Position numbers and translations under genes: made by a program. Below the pieces are notes generated by a model. That model saw only the letters and a list, made by a program, of their open reading frames with translations. It made no database searches and was not told the origin of the DNA. This document shows positions 8,508 through 16,871 of a stretch of 38,148 bases of DNA, piece by piece; the first letter of the stretch is position 1; each line of letters opens with the position of its first letter. Location of the stretch: assembly GCA_947631145.1 (NCBI GenBank), contig CANRKF010000012.1, positions 1-38,148 on the forward strand, given 5' to 3'. The DNA comes from an uncultured Clostridia bacterium (GTDB taxonomy: Bacteria > Bacillota > Clostridia > TANB77 > CAG-508).

Positions 8508-9698
8508 TTATTTGCCTACTATTTCAGCTGTATCTCTTGCTATCATAAGCTCTTCATTTGTTGGTATAACAAATACTTTAACTTTAGAATCTGGTGTAGA
8601 AATTTCTACTTCTTTACCTCTACAGTTATTTTTTTCTTCATCTATTTTTACACCTAAGTAAGTAAGTGAATCGCAAATTTCTTTTCTTACATCTATTCCA
8701 TTTTCTCCAACTCCACCAGCAAATGTAATTACATCTACCCCATTCATTTGTGCTGCAAATTTTCCAATTGCACCAATTACTTGATAAACAAATATATCAA
8801 TTGCAAGTTTTGCTCTTTCATTTCCTTCTTTTGCTGCTTTTTCAATATCTCTGTCATCAAAGCTTACTCCAGAAACTCCTAGTTTTCCAGACTTTTTATT
8901 TAATATATTATCCATTTCATCTGGAGTTAGATTTTCTTTTTTCATTATAAAAGTAACAATTGATGGATCGATATCTCCTGATCTTGTTCCCATAGGAATA
9001 CCTGCAAGTGGTGTTAGTCCCATTGTTGTATCAACACATTTACCATCTTTAACAGCTGCTAAGCTTCCTCCTTGACCTAAATGGCAAGTAATTACTTTTA
9101 AATTATTTGAATTATTTACTAATTCGCTAACTCTTTTAGATACAAATCTGTGTGATGTTCCGTGAAAGCCATATTTTCTAATTCCATATTTTTCATAATA
9201 TTCATAAGGAATTGCATATAAGTATGCTTTTTTTGATAAGGTTTGATGAAATGCAGTATCAAATACAGCAACCATTGGAATATTTCCCATTACTTCTCTA
9301 CATGCTTCTATTCCTTTTATTTGTGCAGGGTTATGTAAAGGTCCTAATGGAATGCATTCTTTAATTACATCAATTACTTCATCTGTTATTAATACAGAAT
9401 CGCTTAATTTTTCTCCTCCATGTAATATTCTGTGTCCTATAGCATTAATTTCTTCTAAGCTTTTTATAACACCATATTCTGGGTGTGTTAATTGTTCTAA
9501 TACTAATTTCATACCTTCTTCATGAGTTTTTACAGGAGTTTCTATTTTATGTTTTTCTCCATTTACAGTATGTGTTAAAAAAGAATCTGATAATCCTATT
9601 TTTTCTAAATAGCCTTTTGCCATTACTTCTTCATTTTCCATATCTATTAATTGATATTTAATAGATGAACTTCCACAATTTACAACTAAAATTTTCAT
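8508..9698 (-). CDS. ackA: Acetate kinase
   Basis: AckA converts acetyl phosphate and ADP to acetate and ATP in the cytoplasm, the energy-yielding last step of acetogenic fermentation. The 396 residues are full length. Family motifs are visible: [11 protein letters not shown] at the N-terminus, [31 protein letters not shown], the phosphate-binding [22 protein letters not shown], and the adenosine motif FAGGVGENG. The start at 9698 follows an AAGGGAA site. It lies downstream of pta, which makes the partner enzyme, but the 289-base gap contains its own candidate promoter and unusual competing hairpins. Transcription may therefore be partly independent of pta. Confidence 0.97.
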   Translation of the reverse strand: MKILVVNCGSSSIKYQLIDMENEEVMAKGYLEKIGLSDSFLTHTVNGEKHKIETPVKTHEEGMKLVLEQLTHPEYGVIKSLEEINAIGHRILHGGEKLSDSVLITDEVIDVIKECIPLGPLHNPAQIKGIEACREVMGNIPMVAVFDTAFHQTLSKKAYLYAIPYEYYEKYGIRKYGFHGTSHRFVSKRVSELVNNSNNLKVITCHLGQGGSLAAVKDGKCVDTTMGLTPLAGIPMGTRSGDIDPSIVTFIMKKENLTPDEMDNILNKKSGKLGVSGVSFDDRDIEKAAKEGNERAKLAIDIFVYQVIGAIGKFAAQMNGVDVITFAGGVGENGIDVRKEICDSLTYLGVKIDEEKNNCRGKEVEISTPDSKVKVFVIPTNEELMIARDTAEIVGK

Positions 9699-9730
9699 TT
9701 TTAATATTTCCCTTCCAAGTTATGAATTAG

Positions 9731-9759
9731 ATTATAAAATTTAATTATTCTATTTGCAT
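9731..9759 (-). promoter_or_regulatory. Candidate internal promoter of ackA
   Basis: Minus-strand TATAAT (9731-9736) lies 17 bases after a weak -35, ATGCAA (9754-9759), about 33 bases before the ackA start. The -10 is perfect and the -35 poor. Confidence 0.4.
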
Positions 9760-9843
9760 TTTAATATAAGAAATTAAAAAGTAATATATATAACACAAAT
9801 CAGATTTTAAAATATTAATTCTAATCTTTTAACTCTTTAATAT

Positions 9844-9887
9844 TATTTAGGTTTTTAAAAAGGATACCTATAAACCTTAATTATCTA
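9844..9887. repeat. Dispersed intergenic repeat, copy 1
   Basis: TATTTAGGTTTTTAAAA and ATAAACCTT recur at 16251-16286, and the trailing TTAATTATCTA recurs at 16310-16320. The arms AGGTTT/AAACCT form a weak hairpin. A third, weaker relative (TTTTTTAAGG...TATAAGCCT) lies at about 16829-16855. Copies 1 and 2 sit upstream of minus-strand genes (ackA and the EndoQ-like gene). Confidence 0.5.
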
Positions 9888-9906
9888 ATTTATTTGTAAG
9901 AAAATC

Positions 9907-9941
9907 GTTTGCTGTGCAAACAATGCCACATTCTTTGCACA
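9907..9941. promoter_or_regulatory. Mutually exclusive hairpins in the pta-ackA spacer
   Basis: GTTTGC/GCAAAC (9907-9912 with 9916-9921, 3-base loop) and TGTGCAAA/TTTGCACA (9913-9920 with 9934-9941, 13-base loop) share the segment GCAAA, so only one can form. Overlapping stems of this kind suit a switch or a protein-binding leader, but no T-run or start codon lies close by. Confidence 0.35.
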
Positions 9942-9987
9942 GGCGAACATAGATAGATTAACCTTATTTTTCTTTAGCTATTTTTTC

Positions 9988-11001
9988 TTATATAATTACT
10001 GCATTTGTGCTTGAACACATGTGATTGCTATAACTCCGAACTATATCACTACTGCTACAGCCCCTAGATAAATCGTTAACTGGCTTTGCAATGCCTTGAC
10101 AAAGTGGACCATAAGCTTCTGCTTTTGCTAGCCTTTGTACCAACTTATATCCAATATTTCCAGCGTTTAAGTCTGGAAATATTAAAGTATTTGCTTTTCC
10201 TGCTACAGTACTTTCAGGTGCCTTAGAAGCTCCTACTTCTGGTACTATTGCAGCATCTAATTGTAACTCTCCATCACATATTAAATTTGGAGCTTTTTCT
10301 TTTAGTAATTTTGTTGCTTCTATAACTTTTTCCGTTAATTCAGAGTGTGCACTTCCATAAGTAGAATATGAAAGCATTGCTACTTTTGATTCTTTTCCAG
10401 ATAATAATTGGAAGCTTTTACTAGAAGAAATAGCAATTTCAGATAATTCTTCTGCTGTTGGATTTTCAACTAAACCGCAATCTCCAAAAACAAACAATCC
10501 ATTTTCTCCATATTCACAATTTGGTACTACCATAGTAAAAAATGCTGAAACTATTTTAGTGTTTGGAGCGGTTTTTAAAATTTGAAGTGCTGGTCTTAAT
10601 GTATTTGCTGTTGAATGGCAAGCACCAGATACCAAACCATCTGCATCTCCTTGTTTTACCATCATCATTCCAAAATATATTGGTTCCAACAAAGTTTTTT
10701 TAGCTTCTTCTATTGTCATTCCTTTGGCTTTTCTTAATTCATAAAAAGCATTTACATATTCTTCATATTTTTCAGAAGTTTCAGGGTTAATTATTTGAGC
10801 TTTTGAAAGATTTAAATTATTTTCTTCTGCTGTTTTCTTAACTTTTTGCTCTTCTCCTATTAAAATAATATTTGCAAAATTTTCTTTAATTACTTCACTT
10901 GCTGCTTCTAAAACTCTTTTATCTTCACTTTCCGGAAGAACTATAGTTTTTATATTTTGCTTTGCTTTTTGTTTCATTGTTTCTATAAATGTCATATGCA
11001 T
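9988..11001 (-). CDS. pta: Phosphate acetyltransferase, C-terminus frameshifted at CGG
   Basis: Pta makes acetyl phosphate from acetyl-CoA and feeds AckA. The 337-residue reading frame carries the family core: TIVLPESEDKRVLEAA near the start, GLVSGACHSTANTLRPALQ, FVFGDCGLVENPTAEEL, and NDLSRGCSSSDIV near the end. After GCSSSDIV, however, the frame turns into unrelated residues (RSYSNHMCSSTNAVII). Removing one base restores the expected ending GVIAITCVQAQMQ with a stop at 9996. The break is codon 322, a CGG at 10036-10038: the sequence reads GTT C GGA where GTT GGA is expected. The same kind of break occurs in tagG and rlmD. If uncorrected, about 15 C-terminal residues are altered, which may or may not matter for activity. 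AAAGGA lies six bases before the first ATG. Confidence 0.95.
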   Translation of the reverse strand: MHMTFIETMKQKAKQNIKTIVLPESEDKRVLEAASEVIKENFANIILIGEEQKVKKTAEENNLNLSKAQIINPETSEKYEEYVNAFYELRKAKGMTIEEAKKTLLEPIYFGMMMVKQGDADGLVSGACHSTANTLRPALQILKTAPNTKIVSAFFTMVVPNCEYGENGLFVFGDCGLVENPTAEELSEIAISSSKSFQLLSGKESKVAMLSYSTYGSAHSELTEKVIEATKLLKEKAPNLICDGELQLDAAIVPEVGASKAPESTVAGKANTLIFPDLNAGNIGYKLVQRLAKAEAYGPLCQGIAKPVNDLSRGCSSSDIVRSYSNHMCSSTNAVII

Positions 11002-11028
11002 TTTTTCCTTTCCTAAAATAACAATATT

Positions 11029-11057
11029 ATTATATATGCAATTTCCAAAAAGTACAA
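11029..11057 (-). promoter_or_regulatory. Promoter of pta
   Basis: Minus-strand TTGTAC (11052-11057), a 17-base spacer and TATAAT (11029-11034) lie between the rny terminator and the pta start, implying a short leader of about 20 bases. Confidence 0.6.
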
Positions 11058-11069
11058 TATAAAAAGTAA

Positions 11070-11105
11070 AAAAATAGAGAATATTTAATTGTATTCTCTA
11101 TTTTT
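11070..11105 (-). terminator. Terminator downstream of rny
   Basis: The 14-bp perfect stem AAAAATAGAGAATA/TATTCTCTATTTTT (11070-11083 with 11092-11105, 8-base loop) is followed on the minus strand by a T-run. It separates rny from the pta promoter. Confidence 0.85.
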
Positions 11106-11141
11106 AAATTGAAATTAGTTTTTAATTTTAAATACCAATAC

Positions 11142-12683
11142 TTATTTAGCGTAATCTATAACTCTGGTTTCTCTAACTACGTTAACTTTAATTTGTCCGG
11201 GATATTCCATTTCTTCTTCAACTTTTTTAGCAATATCTCTAGCCATTAAAGTCATTTGGTCGTCATTAATTTGTTCTGGTTTTACAATAATTCTAATTTC
11301 TCTACCTGCTTGTATAGCGAAAGATTTATCTACACCTTCAAAAGAATCTGCTATACTTTCTAGTTGCTCTAATCTTTTAATATATGCTTCTAGAGTTTCT
11401 CTTCTTGCACCCGGTCTTGATGCTGAAATAGCATCTGCTGCTTGTACAAGAACTGCTTCAATAGTTTTAGGTTCTACATCTCCATGATGAGCTGCTACTG
11501 CATTTATTACGTTTTCGTTTTCTTTGTATTTCTTTAAAATATCTACACCAAGTTCTACGTGAGTACCTTCCATATCATGATCCAAGGCTTTTCCAATATC
11601 ATGTAGTAAACCTGCACGTCTTGCAAGCTTTGGATCTAGCCCTAATTCTTCTGCCATAATTCTTGCTAAATTAGATACTTCTATTGAGTGGTTTAAAACA
11701 TTTTGACCATAGCTTGTCCTGTATTTAAGCTTACCTATTAATTTAACTAAATCTGGATGTAATCCAATGACTCCTGTTTCTAATACTGCTCTTTCCCCTT
11801 CTTCTTTAATAGTTTGTGCTAGTTCTTCTTTTGCCTTTTCTACCATTTCTTCTATTTTGGCTGGGTGAATTCTTCCATCGTCAATTAATTTTTCAAGAGC
11901 AATTCTAGCTACTTCTCTTCTTAATGGATCAAAGCCTGAAATAACAACAGCTTCTGGTGTGTCATCTATAATTAAATCTATTCCTGTTAAGGTTTCTAAG
12001 GTTTTTATGTTTCTACCTTCTCTACCTATAATCCTACCCTTCATGTCGTCATTTGGAAGGGCTACTATAGATACTGTTGTTTCAGATGTATGATCTGCTG
12101 CACATTTTTGAACTGCATATCCAATAACTTCTTTAGCTTTTTTTTCAGATTCTTCTTTAAGTTTTGTTTCCATGTCTCTTATTAATGTTGCTTTTTCTGA
12201 TGTTAATTGTTTTTCAAGTTCAGAAAGCAATATGTTTTTTGCTTCTTCTTTTGATAATCCAGAAATTTTTTGTAATACTTCAAGTTGTTTATTTAAAGTG
12301 TTTTCAATTTCTTGCTTTTTTTCTTCTAATTCATGGTATTTACTTTCTAATTCATTTTCTTTCTTTTCTACCATGTCTTGCTTCTTTTCTAAATTTTCCT
12401 CTTTCTGAATTAATCTTCTTTCTTGATTTTGAACTTCGCCTCTTCTTTCTCTAACCTCCTGGTCTAAATCTTTTCTGGCATTCATAATTTCTTCTTTTGC
12501 CTTAAATATTTCTTCTTTTTTCTTATTTTCTGCTTCTATGTTTGCCCTTTCAATTATTTTCTTTGCTTCAGCTTCTGCACTTTCCATTTTAGACTCAGCA
12601 ATTTTCTTTCTTGCATACATACCTACAAAAGTAAAAATTACTGCTGAAATTAGAAAAACGGCGATATTGACTATGATATCCAT
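11142..12683 (-). CDS. rny: Ribonuclease Y
   Basis: RNase Y is the membrane-anchored endoribonuclease that starts bulk mRNA decay in many Gram-positive bacteria. The 513 residues match the family length. In order they show one N-terminal membrane segment ([20 protein letters not shown]), a long charged coiled coil (about 30-195), a KH RNA-binding domain ([17 protein letters not shown], then [18 protein letters not shown]), and an HD domain with the metal-binding HD in [17 protein letters not shown] and the first His in [19 protein letters not shown] precedes the start. The gene has its own promoter (12782-12810) and terminator (11070-11105), so it is monocistronic. The C-terminus [11 protein letters not shown] is typical of the family. 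Confidence 0.97.
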   Translation of the reverse strand: MDIIVNIAVFLISAVIFTFVGMYARKKIAESKMESAEAEAKKIIERANIEAENKKKEEIFKAKEEIMNARKDLDQEVRERRGEVQNQERRLIQKEENLEKKQDMVEKKENELESKYHELEEKKQEIENTLNKQLEVLQKISGLSKEEAKNILLSELEKQLTSEKATLIRDMETKLKEESEKKAKEVIGYAVQKCAADHTSETTVSIVALPNDDMKGRIIGREGRNIKTLETLTGIDLIIDDTPEAVVISGFDPLRREVARIALEKLIDDGRIHPAKIEEMVEKAKEELAQTIKEEGERAVLETGVIGLHPDLVKLIGKLKYRTSYGQNVLNHSIEVSNLARIMAEELGLDPKLARRAGLLHDIGKALDHDMEGTHVELGVDILKKYKENENVINAVAAHHGDVEPKTIEAVLVQAADAISASRPGARRETLEAYIKRLEQLESIADSFEGVDKSFAIQAGREIRIIVKPEQINDDQMTLMARDIAKKVEEEMEYPGQIKVNVVRETRVIDYAK

Positions 12684-12781
12684 AATCTTTTACACCTCTT
12701 TCTTATTTAATTTTCAATGTACGAAATATATATAACTAATTCTTATTAAATTTATGTTAGAATATATTTACTTACCCTATT

Positions 12782-12810
12782 ATTTTATATTGATTATTGT
12801 AAACTGTCAA
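12782..12810 (-). promoter_or_regulatory. Promoter of rny
   Basis: Minus-strand TTGACA (12805-12810, a perfect consensus), a 17-base spacer and TAAAAT (12782-12787). It implies a leader of about 95 bases. The rest of 12684-13008 holds the xerD terminator. Confidence 0.75.
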
Positions 12811-12920
12811 GGGGTTTTTTATATAAAAATTATAAAAATACATTATGATTAGAATTAAAAATTTGTATACAAAATTTTAAGCTTGTATTCTAGTATTAAA
12901 AACAATTTAATGCAAAAATA

Positions 12921-12970
12921 AAGAGAGTAGTTTTTTTATTCTTGGTAATTTTATAAAAAAAATCTCTCTT
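12921..12970 (-). terminator. Terminator downstream of xerD
   Basis: A long stem pairs AAGAGAG...TTTTTTTAT (12921-12939) with ATAAAAAAA...CTCTCTT (12953-12970), with one small bulge. On the minus strand it is followed by TATTTTT, 40 bases beyond the xerD stop. Confidence 0.8.
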
Positions 12971-13008
12971 ATATATTTTTAATTAATTATATTCATTTAA
13001 GAAATTTC

Positions 13009-13890
13009 TTATGCTCTGGGGTGAGCTTTTTGATATACATCTTTTAAGCCTGAATCTTGAAATTGCATATATACTTGTGTAGATGAAATATCTGAATGTC
13101 CAAGCATAGTTTGAATTGCTTTTAAATCTGCTCCATTTTGTAATAAGTGTGTTGCAAATGAATGTCTTAATACATGTGGAGTTATATCTTTTGTAATGTG
13201 TGCTTGTTCTTTATAATATTTTACTATTTTCCAGAAGCCTTGCCTTGTTAATCTTTTTCCATTTACATTAACAAATAAAGCTTTTTCTTTATCATTTTTT
13301 ATTAAAATAGATCTTGCATCTTCTACGTATTCTTTTAAAGCTTTTAAAGATAAAGAACCAAGAGGAATATTTCTTTGTTTAGTACCTTGCCTACAAATAA
13401 CAAAGGCTTGTTCTAAGTTTACATCTTCTATATTTAATGAAATAATTTCTGTAACTCTCATTCCAGTTGCATAAGCGAATTCTAGCATTGCTTTATCTCT
13501 AATTCCTTTTAAGTCAACATTTTTTGGTTGATCTAGTAGTAATTCTACTTCTTGTGAAGTAAGAACACTAGGAACTCTTTTTTCTACTTTAGGTGATTGT
13601 ATGTCCTCTGTTGGATCATTTTTTACTTTTTTAATTCTAATTAGAAATTGGTAAAAAGATCTTAATGATGCTAAGTTTCTAGAGATTGTTGAGGTTTTTT
13701 TACCTACTTCTTGAAGATATTTTAGATAGGCTTTAGTATCTTCTTGGTTAAATTTTAAAAAGTTTATTCTATTTTTTTCAACATATTCTTCGAATTGCAT
13801 TATATCTCTTTTATATGATTGTAAAGTATTATCTGATAATTTTTTTTCGTTTTCAAGAAATTCTAAAAAAGCTTTAATTTGTTTTTCCAT
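13009..13890 (-). CDS. xerD: Tyrosine recombinase XerD
   Basis: The 293-residue recombinase is the typical XerD size and the presumed partner of the 7441-8415 gene in dif-site resolution. The core-binding domain begins FLEFLENEKKLSDNTLQSY. The catalytic residues are Arg in TGMRVTEII, Lys in GTKQRNIPL, HxxR in HVLRHSFATHLLQNGA, His in MLGHSDISSTQ and Tyr in QVYMQF. AGGGGA precedes the ATG. spoIIM lies immediately upstream, the same neighbourhood known for ripX/xerD in Bacillus, which supports the call. The 318-base gap to spoIIM makes one tight operon uncertain. Confidence 0.92.
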   Translation of the reverse strand: MEKQIKAFLEFLENEKKLSDNTLQSYKRDIMQFEEYVEKNRINFLKFNQEDTKAYLKYLQEVGKKTSTISRNLASLRSFYQFLIRIKKVKNDPTEDIQSPKVEKRVPSVLTSQEVELLLDQPKNVDLKGIRDKAMLEFAYATGMRVTEIISLNIEDVNLEQAFVICRQGTKQRNIPLGSLSLKALKEYVEDARSILIKNDKEKALFVNVNGKRLTRQGFWKIVKYYKEQAHITKDITPHVLRHSFATHLLQNGADLKAIQTMLGHSDISSTQVYMQFQDSGLKDVYQKAHPRA

Positions 13891-13923
13891 TTTAAGTTCC
13901 CCTATCTTTATATATTTTTATTT

Positions 13924-14177
13924 AATGCTTAAAATAAGCATTTTTTTAATTTACGTAAACCATATATGTTATATCAAAATTCTTAAAAATTGTAAATAGA
14001 TTTTTCCTAAAAAATCAAAATTTCTTATTTTATTTTTCTTTTGTTTTTATTAACTTGTGTGTACTATATTTTTGCATTTTTTATTAATAACCTTATTTAT
14101 TTTATATTACTTTTGCTTAAATATTTTTTATTTATTTTTACTAGCTTGTATATGCTATATTTAAGCATTTTTTGTTT
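13924..14177. repeat. xerD-spoIIM spacer: hairpin and imperfect direct repeat
   Basis: The gap 13891-14208 has no gene. It holds an 8-bp hairpin AATGCTTA/TAAGCATT (13924-13942) followed by a plus-strand T-run. It also holds two imperfect copies of a roughly 40-base AT-rich unit near 14050-14090 and 14139-14177, sharing CTTGT(G/A)T(G/A)T and a GCATTTTTT ending. Confidence 0.45.
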
Positions 14178-14208
14178 TTAAATTACCAATATTTTAAATC
14201 TTAGCATA

Positions 14209-14874
14209 CTAAAACCATTGAATACACAATAATAGTAAATTAGTTGACACGTAAGTTTCTATTAATGAAGATAATAATAAAAGTGCTAACATAAGTAAGG
14301 AAAAGGCTGTGTGTCTAAAAATTTCAATTTTAATATTTTCTTTTCGTTTATCTTTCATTATAGATTTGTATAATTTAATTCCACTAACAGATAATGCAAG
14401 CATACACGGTATAAAAATTAAATTTTGCAGTAATATGCTAGATATAAAAAACAAAAGTCCCTTTTCACTTCCTAAAATAGCTATAACTGCTGAAATTGTG
14501 TATCCAAGACAAAATCCTCTAAATGCAACTATTCCTAAAACAATTGGAATTCCTACTACTGTGGAACCTATAAACCACATTAGAAAAGTAAATAGTAAAT
14601 TATTTCCCATAGATTTTTTTAGAAGTTCCATATTATTTATTGTGTAACCTTGTTTTAAAGCATTAATAAAATCATTAATATAACTTTTTAATTCTTCTGC
14701 CTGTGCGGTATTCATATTATTTACAAAAAATACTCCTAAAATAATACCTATTAATAAAATAAGTGAAACTACAATATATGATTTTAGGTTATCCTTTATA
14801 TGATTTATTATTATTTTTGTAACTCTTGAAGTTTTCTTAAGTTTTGGTCTCATTTTAAATATCTTACCTTTCAT
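14209..14874 (-). CDS. spoIIM: Stage II sporulation protein M
   Basis: SpoIIM is a polytopic membrane protein that in spore formers acts with SpoIID and SpoIIP to remodel peptidoglycan during engulfment. The 221 residues have a basic cytoplasmic N-terminus, a first membrane segment (YIVVSLILLIGIILGVFFV), an extracytoplasmic stretch with NDFINALKQGYTINN, and four or so further segments, including LLFTFLMWFIGSTVVGIPIV, AFRGFCLGYTISAVIA and LLQNLIFIPCMLALSVSG. These match the SpoIIM/DUF95 family. It sits just upstream of xerD, a known conserved neighbourhood. Start choice is open: neither ATG 14874 nor the in-frame ATG at 14853 has a well-spaced ribosome site (AAAGG is 13 bases before the latter). 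Its presence suggests sporulation ability or recent loss of it. Confidence 0.88.
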   Translation of the reverse strand: MKGKIFKMRPKLKKTSRVTKIIINHIKDNLKSYIVVSLILLIGIILGVFFVNNMNTAQAEELKSYINDFINALKQGYTINNMELLKKSMGNNLLFTFLMWFIGSTVVGIPIVLGIVAFRGFCLGYTISAVIAILGSEKGLLFFISSILLQNLIFIPCMLALSVSGIKLYKSIMKDKRKENIKIEIFRHTAFSLLMLALLLLSSLIETYVSTNLLLLCIQWF

Positions 14875-15032
14875 CGTTCTGCTAAAATACCTAGAAAATT
14901 ATGAAAATTTAATTTTTTTCAAATTGCTTTTCTAGTGTATCTTATACATAATATCTATGCAATAAAATGAGATTTAGAACTTACATTATTTAAACTAAAT
15001 AATTGTTAATTTATACAGGCTTGTATGCTCTT

Positions 15033-16226
15033 TTAGCCTACTGTTAATTTTCCATATACTCCGCCCCCACCTGCTTGAATAGAAATATTACCTGCTCTTG
15101 CTTCTACAATTGTTTTGGCTACTTTTTTTCCTACAACTGCTTCTAGATCATCTTCAGTAAGCTTATGTAATATATTCATTTCTGTTTCAAAAGTAGATAA
15201 TAATTTATCTATTGTTTTTGCACCTAAACCTGGCACAAAGGTTAAAGGTATTTGATAAATGTATGGAGGTCTATTCGTTGGGCTTTTACTTTCTTTTTTA
15301 TCTCTAATACTAACTATTCTATCTAAAACTCCTCTGGTTACATTATTTCCATGACATATAGGACATTCTGTTATAGGAGGAGGTCCTTCTATTGGTTTAT
15401 TACAATTTTCGCAATAAGTTCTATGATATTTACCAAGCTTAGGATCTAAGCCATAATTAGTTAATATTTTTCTTCCATCTTCACCTTTTAAGGCTTTTAA
15501 TAGTTCTTTGAAAGAAATATCTTCTACTAAAATTTTATTGTACTCCCTAGCTATTTTAGGAAGAGAGTGTGCATCTGAATTTGTTACAAAAGTTCTTGTT
15601 TCAAGCTCAGATATTTGGTCTGCTAAATATGTATCTGCACTTAAACCAAGTTCTATGGCAAATATTTTATTAAATTTTTCTTTAAATATTCTTTCTAAAC
15701 GACTTGTACAATTTCCATAAAAACTTTTATGTGGTGTAAAAGCATGTGCTGGTATTAAAATTCCATTATACTTTTCTACAATATCTATTAATTCATAAGC
15801 AGATATGCAAGCTCTTTGAGAGCTTAAAGTAATATTATGTATGTATTTGCTCATTTCTTTTGAGAAAGCTTTTATATCGGCTAAACTTGGAAAATAGCAT
15901 AAATTGTGAGCACTACCCGTTTTTCCTTCGTCATTTATTTCTGAAGTTTCTATTTCACTTCCTAAAATAATACATACTTTATCTTTATAAATTATTCCGC
16001 CATCTTTAATTTCATAAGCATCACCTGTTTTTAAGAATTTTTCAATATCTTCTATTACATAAGGCGAAGCGCAGTCTATTATACCTACTATTTGTATTCC
16101 TTTTCTATCTGAACATTCTTTGGCAATATTAGCAAAGTTTAAGCTTTTAGCTGCAGTTATTTTAATAGGCTTTCCTGTTTCACTTCTACCAATATGCACA
16201 TGTAAATCTGCAAACATTTCCTTCAT
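15033..16226 (-). CDS. EndoQ-like PHP-domain nuclease (TIGR00375-type)
   Basis: The 397 residues start with a PHP metal-binding domain: FADLHVHIGRS at the N-terminus, GIIDCASP, LGSEIETSE, GSAHNLCYFP, LIPAHAFTPH and TNSDAHSLPKI supply the His/Asp/Glu ligands. A zinc-finger-like block (about 285-310) has CENCNKP and CPICHGN. The C-terminus (about 345-385) contains a helix-hairpin-helix, PGLGAKTIDKLL. This domain order matches endonuclease Q, which nicks DNA 5' of deaminated bases such as uracil or hypoxanthine, known from Thermococcales and some Bacillus. A repair role here is inferred from the family. AAGGA lies 11 bases before the ATG. A copy of the dispersed repeat lies just upstream, and spoIIM follows 158 bases downstream. 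Confidence 0.82.
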   Translation of the reverse strand: MKEMFADLHVHIGRSETGKPIKITAAKSLNFANIAKECSDRKGIQIVGIIDCASPYVIEDIEKFLKTGDAYEIKDGGIIYKDKVCIILGSEIETSEINDEGKTGSAHNLCYFPSLADIKAFSKEMSKYIHNITLSSQRACISAYELIDIVEKYNGILIPAHAFTPHKSFYGNCTSRLERIFKEKFNKIFAIELGLSADTYLADQISELETRTFVTNSDAHSLPKIAREYNKILVEDISFKELLKALKGEDGRKILTNYGLDPKLGKYHRTYCENCNKPIEGPPPITECPICHGNNVTRGVLDRIVSIRDKKESKSPTNRPPYIYQIPLTFVPGLGAKTIDKLLSTFETEMNILHKLTEDDLEAVVGKKVAKTIVEARAGNISIQAGGGGVYGKLTVG

Positions 16227-16250
16227 TTTTTAGTGTTTCCTTGTATAATA

Positions 16251-16320
16251 TATTTAGGTTTTTAAAAGGTTCCCCATAAACCTTTATGAATAATTAAGCT
16301 AATGCATGATTAATTATCTA
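16251..16320. repeat. Dispersed intergenic repeat, copy 2
   Basis: This is the counterpart of 9844-9887. TATTTAGGTTTTTAAAA and ATAAACCTT are identical, and TTAATTATCTA reappears after an insertion of about 24 bases. It lies about 25 bases upstream of the EndoQ-like start. Confidence 0.5.
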
Positions 16321-16430
16321 TCTTAACACTGTGGGCTTTTTATCTTCCCATAATTTTTTTAATATAAAATTTATATTTATTTGAGCTATTTTTATTTATA
16401 ATTAAGCTTTAAATAGTAAGTTTGGCACAT

Positions 16431-16462
16431 AAAAAAGACTGGAAAAACACCCAATCTTTTTT
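16431..16462 (-). terminator. Terminator after the two-gene unit 16486-17411
   Basis: AAAAAAGACTGG (16431-16442) pairs with CCAATCTTTTTT (16451-16462). The single mismatch becomes a G-U pair on the minus strand, where six Ts follow the stem. Confidence 0.75.
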
Positions 16463-16485
16463 AATATATTTTATCTTTTGTGTTT

Positions 16486-16794
16486 TTATCTCTCTTCTCC
16501 ATTATATGTATTACTTTTTGGTTCAACATTAGGTTGCTCATTTGCATAAAATTCCTGTGCTGCTATTTCACTATCTGAAATCATTGGTCTCATCATTAAT
16601 TCTTTAATTTCTTCTACTGTAGCAGTAGGATTTTCCTTTTTTTCAGGAGCAGGTTGATTACTTTTTATTCTATAGTCTTCTATTGCTTTATTTACTTTTG
16701 TATCCATTGCTACACAAGCTCTAATACATTCTTCATCTGAATTAGAACATTTATTAATAGTTTCTGACATATATCGTATAACTGATCTCCCCAT
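16486..16794 (-). CDS. Small conserved-looking hypothetical protein
   Basis: A 102-residue product is preferred, starting MGRSVIRYMSETINKCSN at 16794, because GAAAGGA lies at the right distance before this ATG. The longer start at 16815 has no ribosome site and would place that site inside the coding region. There is no signal peptide or membrane segment. The N-terminal half is helical with three Cys (CSNSDEECIRAC). The C-terminal half is Pro/Glu/Asn-rich and probably disordered. The family is not recognised. It is 77 bases downstream of the degenerate HD-GYP-like gene and shares its terminator, so the two are probably cotranscribed. Confidence 0.7.
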   Translation of the reverse strand: MGRSVIRYMSETINKCSNSDEECIRACVAMDTKVNKAIEDYRIKSNQPAPEKKENPTATVEEIKELMMRPMISDSEIAAQEFYANEQPNVEPKSNTYNGEER

Positions 16795-16871
16795 ATCAAA
16801 TTTCCTTTCATACATAATATATTTAATTTTTTTAAGGCTACTTATAAGCCTATTTTATTAAATTTAATTTT

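Noticed and set aside
8508..11001. Butyrate kinase/phosphotransbutyrylase instead of AckA/Pta
   Set aside because: Motifs and lengths (396 and about 333 residues) fit AckA and Pta.
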